In this document: positions 9,900 through 18,822 of the stretch, piece after piece | Layout of the letters: every line of letters starts with the position of its first letter | Numbering within the stretch: the first letter of the stretch is position 1 | NCBI GenBank assembly: GCA_022749935.1 | Contig: JAKIWQ010000002.1 | Location: 66,480 to 107,585, forward strand | Direction of reading: 5' to 3' | DNA length: 41,106 nt | Source: Thermoplasmata archaeon | GTDB taxonomy: Archaea > Thermoplasmatota > Thermoplasmata > Lutacidiplasmatales > UBA184 | Translations under genes and position numbers: made by a program | Notes under the pieces: model-generated | The model's input: only the letters and a program-made list of their open reading frames with translations | Told to the model about the DNA's origin: nothing | The model's database searches: none

Positions 9900-10475
9900 A
9901 TGATCCTCTCGGATGCGAAGATCCGCGCGGAGATGGCTCGGGGCCGCATCATCATCCGACCGTACCGCGCGGATTGTCTCGGGACGAACTCGTACGACGT
10001 GCATCTGGGGCCGTTCCTCTCGGTGTATCGGGCCGGCGCACTGGATGCGCGGCGCTTGAACACGGTTCGAGAATTCCGGATTCCACCCAGCGGGTTCGTC
10101 CTCGTCCCCGGCCAGCTGTACCTCGGAGTCACCGAGGAGTACACCGAGACCCATGGGTTCGTTCCCTTCCTGGAGGGCAAGTCGAGCCTGGGGCGACTGG
10201 GAGTGGACATCCACTCCACGGCCGGGAAGGGCGACGAAGGGTTTTGCAACTACTGGACCCTCGAGATGAGCGTCAAGCTACCGGTGCGGATCTATGCCGG
10301 GATGCCGGTGGGGCAACTGATCTACTTCGAGATCTCAGGGCGGGTCGACCGGAGTTATTCCCACAAGCGGTCCGCCAAGTATCGACAGGTATCGGCCCAT
10401 CCGATGCCGTCCCGCATGCACCTCAATTTCCGCGGCCGCCGGCGAACCACCCGAACCCCCAAGCCTCCGGGCTAA
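9900..10475 (+). CDS. dcd: dCTP deaminase family protein
   Basis: ATG at 9900; MILSDAKIRAEMARGRIIIRPYRADCLGTNSYDVHLG...FLEGKSSLGRLGVDIHSTAGKGDEGF. Confidence 0.9.
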   Translation: MILSDAKIRAEMARGRIIIRPYRADCLGTNSYDVHLGPFLSVYRAGALDARRLNTVREFRIPPSGFVLVPGQLYLGVTEEYTETHGFVPFLEGKSSLGRLGVDIHSTAGKGDEGFCNYWTLEMSVKLPVRIYAGMPVGQLIYFEISGRVDRSYSHKRSAKYRQVSAHPMPSRMHLNFRGRRRTTRTPKPPG

Positions 10476-10490
10476 ACGGACCCCGTGTTC

Positions 10491-13388
10491 TCAGGGGCCC
10501 GGCGAGGGCCGCCCGACGAGGTAGAATGCCGGTCGCCCCGGCCGGGCCCGGTCCCGTCGACCCTTGGGGTCGTGAGGCGCGGCCTCCGATTCGGGGTAGA
10601 CCGCGACCGACCCGAATCCAAACCTCCGGACCAGGTACGCCTCTGCCGCCCGGAGGGTCGCCGCCTCGTCGATCCGCGGTCCTTCCGGCACCGGCTCGGC
10701 CCGTACCAGCGGACCGACGCGCTCGACATACTTCGGAATTTCCGCGCGGTGGGCCGATAGCTCCGGATGGTCCTTGACCCGGGCCATAACGTCCCGGACC
10801 GTCGGGGTCTCCTTCCGGTCGACCGACTCCCGCAGCCAGGTCTCGAGCGTCCTCTTCCAGGGGTCGGCCACGTAGAAGATCGCCTCCCCCGGGGCCCAGT
10901 CTCCCCGTCCTTCGGACGCCCGGAGCACGGAGCGCAGATCGTCTTCCACCCGATCGAGGAATTCTTCACGGGCCTCGGCGTCCGGTGAGAGACGATACTC
11001 CTCGGGGGCCGGCAATCGGGATTGGGCGACCAGACCCTCGAACCGCCCCTCCCCGAGCTCTTCGGCCAGGTGCGGCGTGATCGGACTCAGGAACAAGGTC
11101 CACGCGCGGGCGAGCCGGTCGGTCACGTGACCCGGCAGGCCGCCTCGGGCGTAGTACCGGCGCAGGAGACGGGGCACCTCGACATAGACGATCTCGGCCG
11201 CCGTGCGAAGGTCGGTCGCGTCGAACGCCCCACGAGCCCGTTTCACCCAGGTGTGGGTCGCCGACTCGAGCCACGCGTCGAGCTCCGGCGGTCCCTCTCC
11301 CGTGCCTGCGGCCTCCCGGACCAGCCGCTCGATGTCTCCCAATCGGGTGAGCGCGGCTTCGACTCCGGTGGGATCGAACTCGAAATCCTGCGAGGGGGAC
11401 GCCACGGTGACGTAGTAGAGTCGGAGCGCATCGGGGCCCCATTCCTCCATCGCCTGGTCGGTCGGTCGAATCCGCCCGGCCTTGGTCGAGGTCTCTTTTT
11501 TTGAGATCTTGGACCCTCCAGGGCCAGTGACCCAACCGTGGACGTAGATCCCGCGGGGCTGGAGTTCCGGCGGAAGGAGCCGGGCATGCGTGTAGAGGAA
11601 GACCGGGAAGTGGACCCGCTTGTGCTCCTTCCCCCCGACGTTGAAATCCAGCGGGTACCAATAGAGGAATTCCGCCCGAACCTCCTCCAACAGGGCTCGA
11701 TCGACCCGTGGCTCCCCCGGCTCGCGGCCCCGAAACACGAACTCGAAGAACGCGTCGGTCAGGTCCTCGAGGCGGAGGCGACCCTCGGAGACGAATCGCC
11801 GCACTACGAAGTAGGCGGGGTAGAAGGTCGAATCCGCGATGGGCTCGATGATCCATTCCGGGTCGAGAGGAAATCGGGTCCCCAGCCAGACCCCCCGCCG
11901 GGTGCACGGCCGGTCCCCAAACCAATCCAAGATGGAGGGGAGCTCCCGACCGTACTCGACCGGCCACGTCGTCACGCGGGCTGCCAAGCTCTTCGTCTCC
12001 GCCTTCCACGCCGGGTCGCTGTAATGGAGGAACCATTGGTCGGGAACCCGCCGGATGACCACTGCATGTCCATTCCGACAGATGACCGGTTTCGTGAATT
12101 CCTGCAGCTCGAAGCACGGACCCTCCCCCCGAAGCTGGTCGACGACGCGCTCCCGGGCTAGCCGGACGGGCACACCCGAAAGGGAGGGCACGGTCATGCG
12201 CCCGCGGACGAACTCGAGCCGGTACAGGCGCTCGGTCGCTTCCTGCAGCGCCGCAGCGTCCGCCAGGTCGTGGACTCCGACCGCACGAAGCGCCCGCTGC
12301 GCCGGCGACCCTTCTCCCACGTTCAGTTCCTCTTCCGAGGCGGTCCAAGCCTCTCGGGGTCCCACGTCGATGAGTACCGGCGGATCCCCCACTTTCTCCC
12401 GGTCGGCCGGGGGAAGCGCGTCGAGAGCGGCCGCGTCCATGGGGGCGTGGGCGGGCACCGACATCACGACTCCGGTGCCGATCGACAGGTCGACCACGGG
12501 GGTTTCGAGGATCGGCACCTTTGTCCCCCGGAACGGTACGGTCACCTCGCGTCCGACCAGGTCGTGGGCAGGCACCTCGTGGCCGATCCGACCCCCGTGT
12601 TGTTCGACGAGCCGCTCGGCCCCCGGACGCGCCGCGAGGTAGTTTCCGGACTCGTGATGCCAGACCACGAGGGTCTCGCCGGGCGCCACCCAGAGATTCG
12701 TCACGCCATAGACCGTCTCGGGGCGGAGGGTGGCGGCGAGTAGGACCCGGCCGTCCTCCAGCGGAAACGGGATGGTCGAAAAACGGACGACGTCGGCGTC
12801 CCCCCCCGATTGCAGGTCGGTCTCGGAGGCGTCGACCGCGACCGGCCCGCAGACCGGGCAGACCGGAGAGTAGTGGGTGCCCTTCACGAGGGCCCCCGCT
12901 TCATTCAACGCGCGGAACTGCCACCGGATGAACGCCCGGTAGTCGTCGTCCACGGTCGTCACGAACGTGGACTCGTCGATGAGCGCCCCGAATCGACGGA
13001 ACACTCGGAGGTACTCGCGACCCAGAAAGCGCGCCGCCTCCTCGGGGTCCTCTAGGCGGGCCCGAGTCGACGCGTCGACCCCGCGCTCCTCGAGTCCCTG
13101 GAGAATGGCGGGGTCCCCGTCGCGGAGCCGTCGCGACCAGGTGACCGCGGGAAGTCCGGAAGCGTGCACCCCCATCGGGAAGAGGACCTCCTCCCCCAGC
13201 ATCCGATGGTACCGGTGGAGCGGGTCCGTGTAGGCGAACCCACGGAGATGGCCGACGTGGAGGAACCCGCTCGGACCCGGATAGGCGACGAGCGCGTAGA
13301 ATTTCCGATGTCCGGCCACCCGCCGGCCGTGGGCGAGGCCGGCCGCCGCCCAGGCCTCCTGCCAATGCCCGGCACGAGAGGCGTCCAT
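10491..13388 (-). CDS. leuS: Leucyl-tRNA synthetase (archaeal type)
   Basis: HIGH motif in YPGPSGFLHVGHLRGF, CP1 editing motif GTGVVMSVPAHAPMDAAAL, KMSKS-loop equivalent GGSKISKKETSTKAG, DALRLYYVTVASPSQDFEFD. Confidence 0.9.
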   Translation of the reverse strand: MDASRAGHWQEAWAAAGLAHGRRVAGHRKFYALVAYPGPSGFLHVGHLRGFAYTDPLHRYHRMLGEEVLFPMGVHASGLPAVTWSRRLRDGDPAILQGLEERGVDASTRARLEDPEEAARFLGREYLRVFRRFGALIDESTFVTTVDDDYRAFIRWQFRALNEAGALVKGTHYSPVCPVCGPVAVDASETDLQSGGDADVVRFSTIPFPLEDGRVLLAATLRPETVYGVTNLWVAPGETLVVWHHESGNYLAARPGAERLVEQHGGRIGHEVPAHDLVGREVTVPFRGTKVPILETPVVDLSIGTGVVMSVPAHAPMDAAALDALPPADREKVGDPPVLIDVGPREAWTASEEELNVGEGSPAQRALRAVGVHDLADAAALQEATERLYRLEFVRGRMTVPSLSGVPVRLARERVVDQLRGEGPCFELQEFTKPVICRNGHAVVIRRVPDQWFLHYSDPAWKAETKSLAARVTTWPVEYGRELPSILDWFGDRPCTRRGVWLGTRFPLDPEWIIEPIADSTFYPAYFVVRRFVSEGRLRLEDLTDAFFEFVFRGREPGEPRVDRALLEEVRAEFLYWYPLDFNVGGKEHKRVHFPVFLYTHARLLPPELQPRGIYVHGWVTGPGGSKISKKETSTKAGRIRPTDQAMEEWGPDALRLYYVTVASPSQDFEFDPTGVEAALTRLGDIERLVREAAGTGEGPPELDAWLESATHTWVKRARGAFDATDLRTAAEIVYVEVPRLLRRYYARGGLPGHVTDRLARAWTLFLSPITPHLAEELGEGRFEGLVAQSRLPAPEEYRLSPDAEAREEFLDRVEDDLRSVLRASEGRGDWAPGEAIFYVADPWKRTLETWLRESVDRKETPTVRDVMARVKDHPELSAHRAEIPKYVERVGPLVRAEPVPEGPRIDEAATLRAAEAYLVRRFGFGSVAVYPESEAAPHDPKGRRDRARPGRPAFYLVGRPSPGP

Positions 13389-13488
13389 GACGGGCCTTCG
13401 ACACCGGCACGCTATTTAGTTCAATCCCGGGAGCGGTGGGCCCCCCCGGAAGGAAGGCGATTTAGCGCCGGGGTCGCGTAGAGGGACG

Positions 13489-14118
13489 ATGCGGATCATC
13501 GAGGTCTTTCACTCCGTGCAGGGGGAGGGGCCGCTCACGGGCGTGCGGACGACCTTCATCCGGACCGCGCGGTGCAACTTGCGATGCACCTGGTGCGATA
13601 CGACCTACTCGTTCGGTCCGGGCCGGGAACGGTCGATCCCGAGTCTGCTGGGGGAGGTGACCCGACACCGGACCCGGTACGTGTGCCTGACCGGAGGCGA
13701 GCCCCTCCTGCAGCGGGAGTCGGTCGACCTCGTCCGACGACTCTCGGAGCGAGGGATCGTCACCGTGATCGAAACCGGCGGCTCGCTCGACGTAAGCCCG
13801 TACCTTCCCATACCGCACGTCGTCCTGAGCGTCGATGTGAAGTGCCCGAGTTCCCACATGCAGGACCGGAATCGCTGGGCCAACTTGCCCCTTCTGCGGG
13901 CGGCGGATGTGTTGAAGTTCGTGGTGGGCGACCGACCGGACTACCTCTACGCCAAGAAGGTGCTCGGGACGTACGAAGGACCCGCTTCGGTCGTGTTCCA
14001 GCCGGTCTGGGGGACCGACGCGGGACGGTTGGCCGATTGGGTCCTGCACGACCGGCTCGACGTCCGGACCATGCTCCAAGAGCACAAGGTCCTCTGGGGC
14101 GACACGCCCGGCCGATAG
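13489..14118 (+). CDS. queE: 7-carboxy-7-deazaguanine synthase (radical SAM)
   Basis: EVFHSVQGEGPLTGVRTTFIRTARCNLRCTWCDTTYSF with CxxxCxxC; VCLTGGEPLLQ. Confidence 0.93.
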   Translation: MRIIEVFHSVQGEGPLTGVRTTFIRTARCNLRCTWCDTTYSFGPGRERSIPSLLGEVTRHRTRYVCLTGGEPLLQRESVDLVRRLSERGIVTVIETGGSLDVSPYLPIPHVVLSVDVKCPSSHMQDRNRWANLPLLRAADVLKFVVGDRPDYLYAKKVLGTYEGPASVVFQPVWGTDAGRLADWVLHDRLDVRTMLQEHKVLWGDTPGR

Positions 14119-14190
14119 CCCGGGGCGGGCCGGGAACGAGGCGCTCGCGATAGGCTAAAGAGGGCCCTCCCCCCGTCCGCCCTTTCGGCG

Positions 14191-15300
14191 ATGTCGGGAG
14201 ATTCGACGCGTGCTCGCAACCTGGGGTCCGTGCAGGACCTCCCGTTCGGCAAAGCCCGCGGGATGGTGTTCCCGCGGGTCGTGCTCGTGGGTCACGGCGT
14301 GCTCTCCGACCTCGGAACGACCTGTATCCAATTCGGGTTCCTCAAGCGGGGGGTCGTGATCACCGGCCCTCGGACGGCGATCCTCGCGGGGAACCGAGCG
14401 TCGGAGATCCTCGGGGAGTCGGGGTTCGACGCGTCCACGCTCATCGCCCGGGACGCGACCGAAGTCGAGGTCGACCGTGTCGAGAGGGAGAGCCGCTCGC
14501 TCGGAGCCCAATTTCTGGTCGGGGTCGGTGGCGGGAGCAAGATCGACATTACGAAGGTGGTCGCCGCCCGGCTCAAGATCCCGTTCGTCAGCCTACCCAC
14601 CTCCGCCGCCCACGATGGGATCTCCTCCCCTCGGGCCTCGATCCACACCGTCGAACGGACGACCAGCACCGACGCGGCGGTGCCGGTGGGAGTCATCGCC
14701 GACACGGAACTGATCGTGAAGGCCCCGTTCCGGCTCCTGGCTTCTGGGTGTGCCGACGTGATCTCGAACGTCACCGCGGTGCTCGACTGGCGCCTCGCGG
14801 TCCGTCTTCGGAACGAGGAGTACTCCAGCACCGCCGCCACGCTGAGCGAGTATGCGGCCGGCGAGATCATCGACCATGCGTCGGCCATCAAGCCGAACCT
14901 CGAGGAATCCGTCTGGATCGCGATCCGGCCGATCCTCGTAGCCGGGATCTCCATGAGCGTCGCCGGCTCGTCCCGTCCCTGTTCGGGGAGCGAGCATCTG
15001 TTCAGCCATGCGCTCGACCGGGTCAGCGACCACCCTAGCCTCCACGGGGAGCAATGCGGGGTGGGTGCGATCATGATGATGTACCTTCACGGGGGCGATT
15101 GGCACCGCCTCAAGAACGCCCTCCACACGATCGGAGCCCCCACCACCGCGCGGGAGCTCGGAGTCCGTCCGGAGGAGATCGTGAACGCGCTCGTGATGGC
15201 GCATTCGATCCGACCGGAGCGGTACACGATTCTCGGAGACAACGGCCTGAGCCGAGAGGCAGCCGAACGGCTGGCCAATGTGACCGGGGTGTTGGGTTAG
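14191..15300 (+). CDS. egsA: sn-glycerol-1-phosphate dehydrogenase (archaeal lipid backbone)
   Basis: FLVGVGGGSKIDITKVVAARLKIPFVSLPTSAAHDGISSPRASI...SGSEHLFSHALD...HGEQCGVGAIMMMYLHGGDW. Confidence 0.95.
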   Translation: MSGDSTRARNLGSVQDLPFGKARGMVFPRVVLVGHGVLSDLGTTCIQFGFLKRGVVITGPRTAILAGNRASEILGESGFDASTLIARDATEVEVDRVERESRSLGAQFLVGVGGGSKIDITKVVAARLKIPFVSLPTSAAHDGISSPRASIHTVERTTSTDAAVPVGVIADTELIVKAPFRLLASGCADVISNVTAVLDWRLAVRLRNEEYSSTAATLSEYAAGEIIDHASAIKPNLEESVWIAIRPILVAGISMSVAGSSRPCSGSEHLFSHALDRVSDHPSLHGEQCGVGAIMMMYLHGGDWHRLKNALHTIGAPTTARELGVRPEEIVNALVMAHSIRPERYTILGDNGLSREAAERLANVTGVLG

Positions 15301-15729
15301 ATGGCAGAGATCACGCTGCTCGCAGTCGCCGAGGCGCACGAGGGGTTCGAATTTATCTACGAGGGCGGCGCCCCGATCTGCCGCACCTGTCCCTATCGCC
15401 ACGCCTGCTTGACGCTCGACCCGGGGCGGCGGTACGTCGTCACGAAGGTCCGGACGGTCAAGCACCCGTGCGCGCTCCAAGAGAGTGCCGCGAGTGTCGT
15501 CGAGGTCAAGGGCGTCGCCCGGCCCCTGGTCGTCGAGGCCCGCAGCGCAATCGTCGGGAGCTCGATAGAGACCGGACGATTTGCCTGCGGTCGACTCGAC
15601 TGTCCCAACTGGTGGGTCTGCGCCGGACCTTCGTTGCCAGCCAAACAACGGTACCGCATCGAGAAGGTCGACCCGGGCCCGGCCGAATGCCGGATCGGAC
15701 GAACGTTGAAACGGGTAGACGCGATCTAG
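15301..15729 (+). CDS. UPF0179 family cysteine-rich protein
   Basis: Starts at the base after the egsA stop; CRTCPYRHACLTLDPGRRYVVTKVR...HPCALQE...FACGRLDCPNWWVCAGPSL. Confidence 0.85.
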   Translation: MAEITLLAVAEAHEGFEFIYEGGAPICRTCPYRHACLTLDPGRRYVVTKVRTVKHPCALQESAASVVEVKGVARPLVVEARSAIVGSSIETGRFACGRLDCPNWWVCAGPSLPAKQRYRIEKVDPGPAECRIGRTLKRVDAI

Positions 15730-15739
15730 GCGTCGATGC

Positions 15740-15848
15740 GGGGCTGTGGGGTAGCTACGGACGCGAGGCAACCACCTCCGTCCGCTCTACTGGTCCATCC
15801 TTCGGGCTTTGGGAGCCCGGGACCCCGATTCAAATTCGGGCAGCCCCA
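15740..15848 (+). tRNA. tRNA-Pro (anticodon TGG) interrupted by a 34-nt D-loop intron at 15757-15790
   Basis: Acceptor GGGGCTG (15740-15746)/CAGCCCC (15841-15847)+A; anticodon arm CGGGC-TTTGGGA-GCCCG; T-arm CCCGA-TTCAAAT-TCGGG. Removing 15757-15790 restores GTAGCT/TGGTCCATCC, the usual archaeal tRNA-Pro D-arm layout. Confidence 0.9.
15757..15790 (+). other. Predicted noncanonical tRNA intron (position 17/17a)
   Basis: ACGGACGCGAGGCAACCACCTCCGTCCGCTCTAC; hairpin CGGACG(C)GAGG-CAACCA-CCTCCGTCCG; 5' bulge CU|A and 3' bulge AC|U place cleavage sites at the boundaries inferred from the tRNA fold. Confidence 0.82.
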
Positions 15849-15995
15849 TGGGGAACGACGGCCTGAGTGGGGGCATCGCGCGACGCGACGACCCCCTCCC
15901 GCCCGGTGGCGACGGTTCCTACCCGCGGAGACCGGGCCGACCACCGCGAGCAGGGTGGGAACGGCCTCCGTTCCGGGCCCCCGAGGTCCCCCGAC

Positions 15996-16976
15996 ATGAC
16001 CGGGGTGACGGTCACCGCCGTGGTGACCGCCCATGACCGGCGAGAGTTCCTGCCGGCTGCGGTTCGCTCCGCCCTCGAGGGGGGAGCGGACGAGGTGGTC
16101 GTGGTCCGAAATTTCGGGGGCCCGATCGAGGGCTGCGAAGGGCGGTACCAGGACATCCTCTGCCCCACCCCCGACACCAACGAGAAGGAGGGGCGAGGAC
16201 TCGAAGCGTCGCACGGCGAGGTGGTAGGGTTTCTAGACGACGACGACCTTTGGGCGGCGGAGAAGGTGAGCCGACTCCGAACGTTGTTCGCGAACGATCC
16301 CGACCTCGTCTACTACTGCCATCCCCAGCGCGCCGTAGATTCCCGCGGAGTCCCCGTCACGGCGACCCACCGGGAGCTCGCATCGAAGCGACCGGAATTG
16401 TTTCCCGAGTGGGACGGCTCGGACTTCGAGCGGCTCGTCCGCACGATCTGGCCCGGCAACAACTCGTCCACGGTCGTTCGGAGGTCGTGGGCGGTCGAGT
16501 GGCTGCCGGCGTTCCGCGAGGCGGGCTGGTCGGCCGACCTGTTCTGGCTCGTCGCGTCCCTGCTCAGCCATCGGCATGTGCAGATTGGAGCGGACCCGCT
16601 CACCCTCCTCCGCCTGCACGATGCCAATATGTCGCAGACCCGGGGCTCCACCCGCGAGGAGTTCCGCGCCCGACACCGGACCACCTGTGAACGGTTCGCC
16701 CGGTCCAACGGCGTCCTCGCCCGGATCGCCCGCGAACGACTCGGTTCCTACTCCCCGATGGCCACCTACCTCTCCGAGACCGCGGAGGGATTCCGGTTCT
16801 TCGCCGACCTGGAAGCCGGCCGCCGTCCCCGCCGGGCGGGAGTGCGGGCGGTCCGCCATGGCGCCGGTCGGCGAGACCGCGGCGTGTTCCTGACCGCCCT
16901 CGTCACGCTCGTCTCCCCCGAGCTGGCGCGGCGCCTTCTGTTCCGGTCGAGCGTGCGACGATGGAACCTCAGTTAG
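15996..16976 (+). CDS. Glycosyltransferase family 2-like protein
   Basis: VTAVVTAHDRREFLPAAVRSAL...EASHGEVVGFLDDDDLWAAEKVSRL (DDDD nucleotide-sugar motif). Confidence 0.85.
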   Translation: MTGVTVTAVVTAHDRREFLPAAVRSALEGGADEVVVVRNFGGPIEGCEGRYQDILCPTPDTNEKEGRGLEASHGEVVGFLDDDDLWAAEKVSRLRTLFANDPDLVYYCHPQRAVDSRGVPVTATHRELASKRPELFPEWDGSDFERLVRTIWPGNNSSTVVRRSWAVEWLPAFREAGWSADLFWLVASLLSHRHVQIGADPLTLLRLHDANMSQTRGSTREEFRARHRTTCERFARSNGVLARIARERLGSYSPMATYLSETAEGFRFFADLEAGRRPRRAGVRAVRHGAGRRDRGVFLTALVTLVSPELARRLLFRSSVRRWNLS

Positions 16977-17021
16977 CCCCGACCCACGAGGGCTTTAACA
17001 GGTGCCCTGATGCGCCCGACC

Positions 17022-17984
17022 ATGGCGAAGGTCGGTGTCACCGGGGCCTCCGGGTTCATCGGAGGGGCCCTCGTCCCGCGGCTGGCCGCGGAGGGGCACG
17101 ACCTCGTCCTGATTGACGACCACACCGGCCCGCTGCGCGTTGAGCATGCGACCTGGCCGGTCGAGGAGCTCGATTTCTCCAGCTCCGAATCGCTCGCTCT
17201 GCTCGCGGACTGCGACGTGGTCCTCCATCTCGGAGCGGTCTCGGGGGTGATGACCTGTGCGGAGGACCCGGTCGGCAGCGCCCGCATCAACCTCGGCGGC
17301 ACGCAGAAACTGGTCGACTCCTCTCGCGCGCGCCACGTTCCGGTGGTGTTCGCGAGCAGCTTTGCGGTGGTCGGACACCCCGAACGGCTTCCGGTGACCG
17401 AGGACACACCCGCCCGACCGACGCATGAGTACGCCCGGCAGAAGGCGGAGGGCGAACAGATCGTCTACGGACCGGAGGCGGGACGCACGGCGCCCTGCTC
17501 CGTCATCCGAATGAGCAATGTCTACGGATCCTACCAAGCGAACGGAACGACGATCGGCAAGGGGAACGTCGTCAACTTGTTCTCGCAGCAGGCGGCCACG
17601 GGCCGGCTGGCCGTGAACGCTCCGGGGACCCAACGGCGCAACTTTGTCCACATCCAGGACGTGCTAGCCCACTGGCTCGCTGCGGTCCGTTTCGTACGCG
17701 ACCACCCCCAGCCGGCGACCTACCTGTTCAACTGCGCAGGGGATGAGGCGTTCTCCGTCCTCGAGATCGCCGACAAGTTCGTGCGCCTCTGGGCCGAAGT
17801 CCGGCCGGGGACCCCGCCTCTGCGCGTCGAGGTCGTCCCGAACCCCCGGGCGGCGATCGAGCTGGTCGACCCCGAGTTCTCGGTCTCGCGGGACCGAACG
17901 GCTCGACTCCTGGGACTCACGAACCAACACCGGGTCGACGACACGATCCGGGAGCTTCTGCGACTCTCCGGCACCGGAAGGTGA
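17022..17984 (+). CDS. NAD-dependent sugar epimerase/dehydratase (extended SDR)
   Basis: KVGVTGASGFIGGALVPRL, YARQKAEGEQI (YxxxK), VYGSYQ. Start 17022 chosen over 17010 because a TATA-like CTTTAACA lies ~27 nt upstream. Confidence 0.88.
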   Translation: MAKVGVTGASGFIGGALVPRLAAEGHDLVLIDDHTGPLRVEHATWPVEELDFSSSESLALLADCDVVLHLGAVSGVMTCAEDPVGSARINLGGTQKLVDSSRARHVPVVFASSFAVVGHPERLPVTEDTPARPTHEYARQKAEGEQIVYGPEAGRTAPCSVIRMSNVYGSYQANGTTIGKGNVVNLFSQQAATGRLAVNAPGTQRRNFVHIQDVLAHWLAAVRFVRDHPQPATYLFNCAGDEAFSVLEIADKFVRLWAEVRPGTPPLRVEVVPNPRAAIELVDPEFSVSRDRTARLLGLTNQHRVDDTIRELLRLSGTGR

Positions 17985-18000
17985 GGTCGTTCCTCGGGCC

Positions 18001-18822
18001 ATGAAGGCAGACCCGGACCCGGAAGTGAGGGGCGACGCATCGACCGGGGTCCACATCGCATCCGCCCAGATCTACTGCGAGAGCTGCCGCCGCACGACGC
18101 CCCACCGGATCCTCCGGGCGGTCCCGGGCCGCGCCGGGACCGGAGCCCTCCGCGGCATCGCTCGCTGCAAAGAGTGCCGACTGACGCATCCGTTCGATTC
18201 GGCTCCCGATCCCGTGGTCGAGGTGAAGCTGGTCGTCTCAGAGCACGACCAATCCACGCGGTCGGTCGTGACCCTCCCCCGGCGCCGTCGACTGTTGGTC
18301 GGGTCTGGCCTCCCCTCGATGGACCCGTCGCTCCGCGTCCGCCGCATCGACCTTCTCAACGGCCGACGAGGCACGGACGCGCGGACCGAGGAGATCGGCA
18401 CGATCTGGGCCACCCGGGAAGCCCCACCGTCCGTGAAGGTGTCGATCGTGATCGGGCGATTGACCCGCACCACTCGGCTCCCCTACAGCCCGGGAGCTCG
18501 CTTCGAGGTGGGTGGCTCGGTCATCATCGAGGGGCGTCCGCTCTGGATCTCCGCGGTGCGCGCTCGAGCGCATACTTGGCGCCTGTGGGGCGAGGGGTTC
18601 CCGGCGGAGGAGGTCGAGCGGATCTATGTACGCAAGACCGAGATGCCGCCGGCCGGCAACAGGGATTGGAGCAGGGAACGGGACACGCCCAGCGACGTGG
18701 CGAGGGAGCGTTCCACCGCCGGACGGTCGCGTTCCTCCCCCGGTCGAAGGACCGCACGGACCTCCCCGCGGGATCGAACGGCGGGTTCCGGAGCTCCGCT
18801 CCAGCGTTCCCGACCCTCGTAA
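18001..18822 (+). CDS. HVO_0476-like zinc-ribbon protein with Arg/Ser-rich C-terminal tail
   Basis: IYCESCRRTTPHRIL...ARCKECRLTHPF; conserved-looking core ends near VERIYVRKTEM, followed by a tail antisense to the neighbouring gene. Confidence 0.68.
   Translation: MKADPDPEVRGDASTGVHIASAQIYCESCRRTTPHRILRAVPGRAGTGALRGIARCKECRLTHPFDSAPDPVVEVKLVVSEHDQSTRSVVTLPRRRRLLVGSGLPSMDPSLRVRRIDLLNGRRGTDARTEEIGTIWATREAPPSVKVSIVIGRLTRTTRLPYSPGARFEVGGSVIIEGRPLWISAVRARAHTWRLWGEGFPAEEVERIYVRKTEMPPAGNRDWSRERDTPSDVARERSTAGRSRSSPGRRTARTSPRDRTAGSGAPLQRSRPS

Noticed and set aside
13395-13440. GTTCAATCCCGGG resembling a tRNA T-arm
   Set aside because: No matching acceptor or anticodon arms nearby; the region holds the leuS and queE promoters.
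16003-16020. GGTGACGGTCACC palindrome near the GT2 start
   Set aside because: Lies inside codons VTVTAVVT of the glycosyltransferase; explained by Val/Thr repeats.
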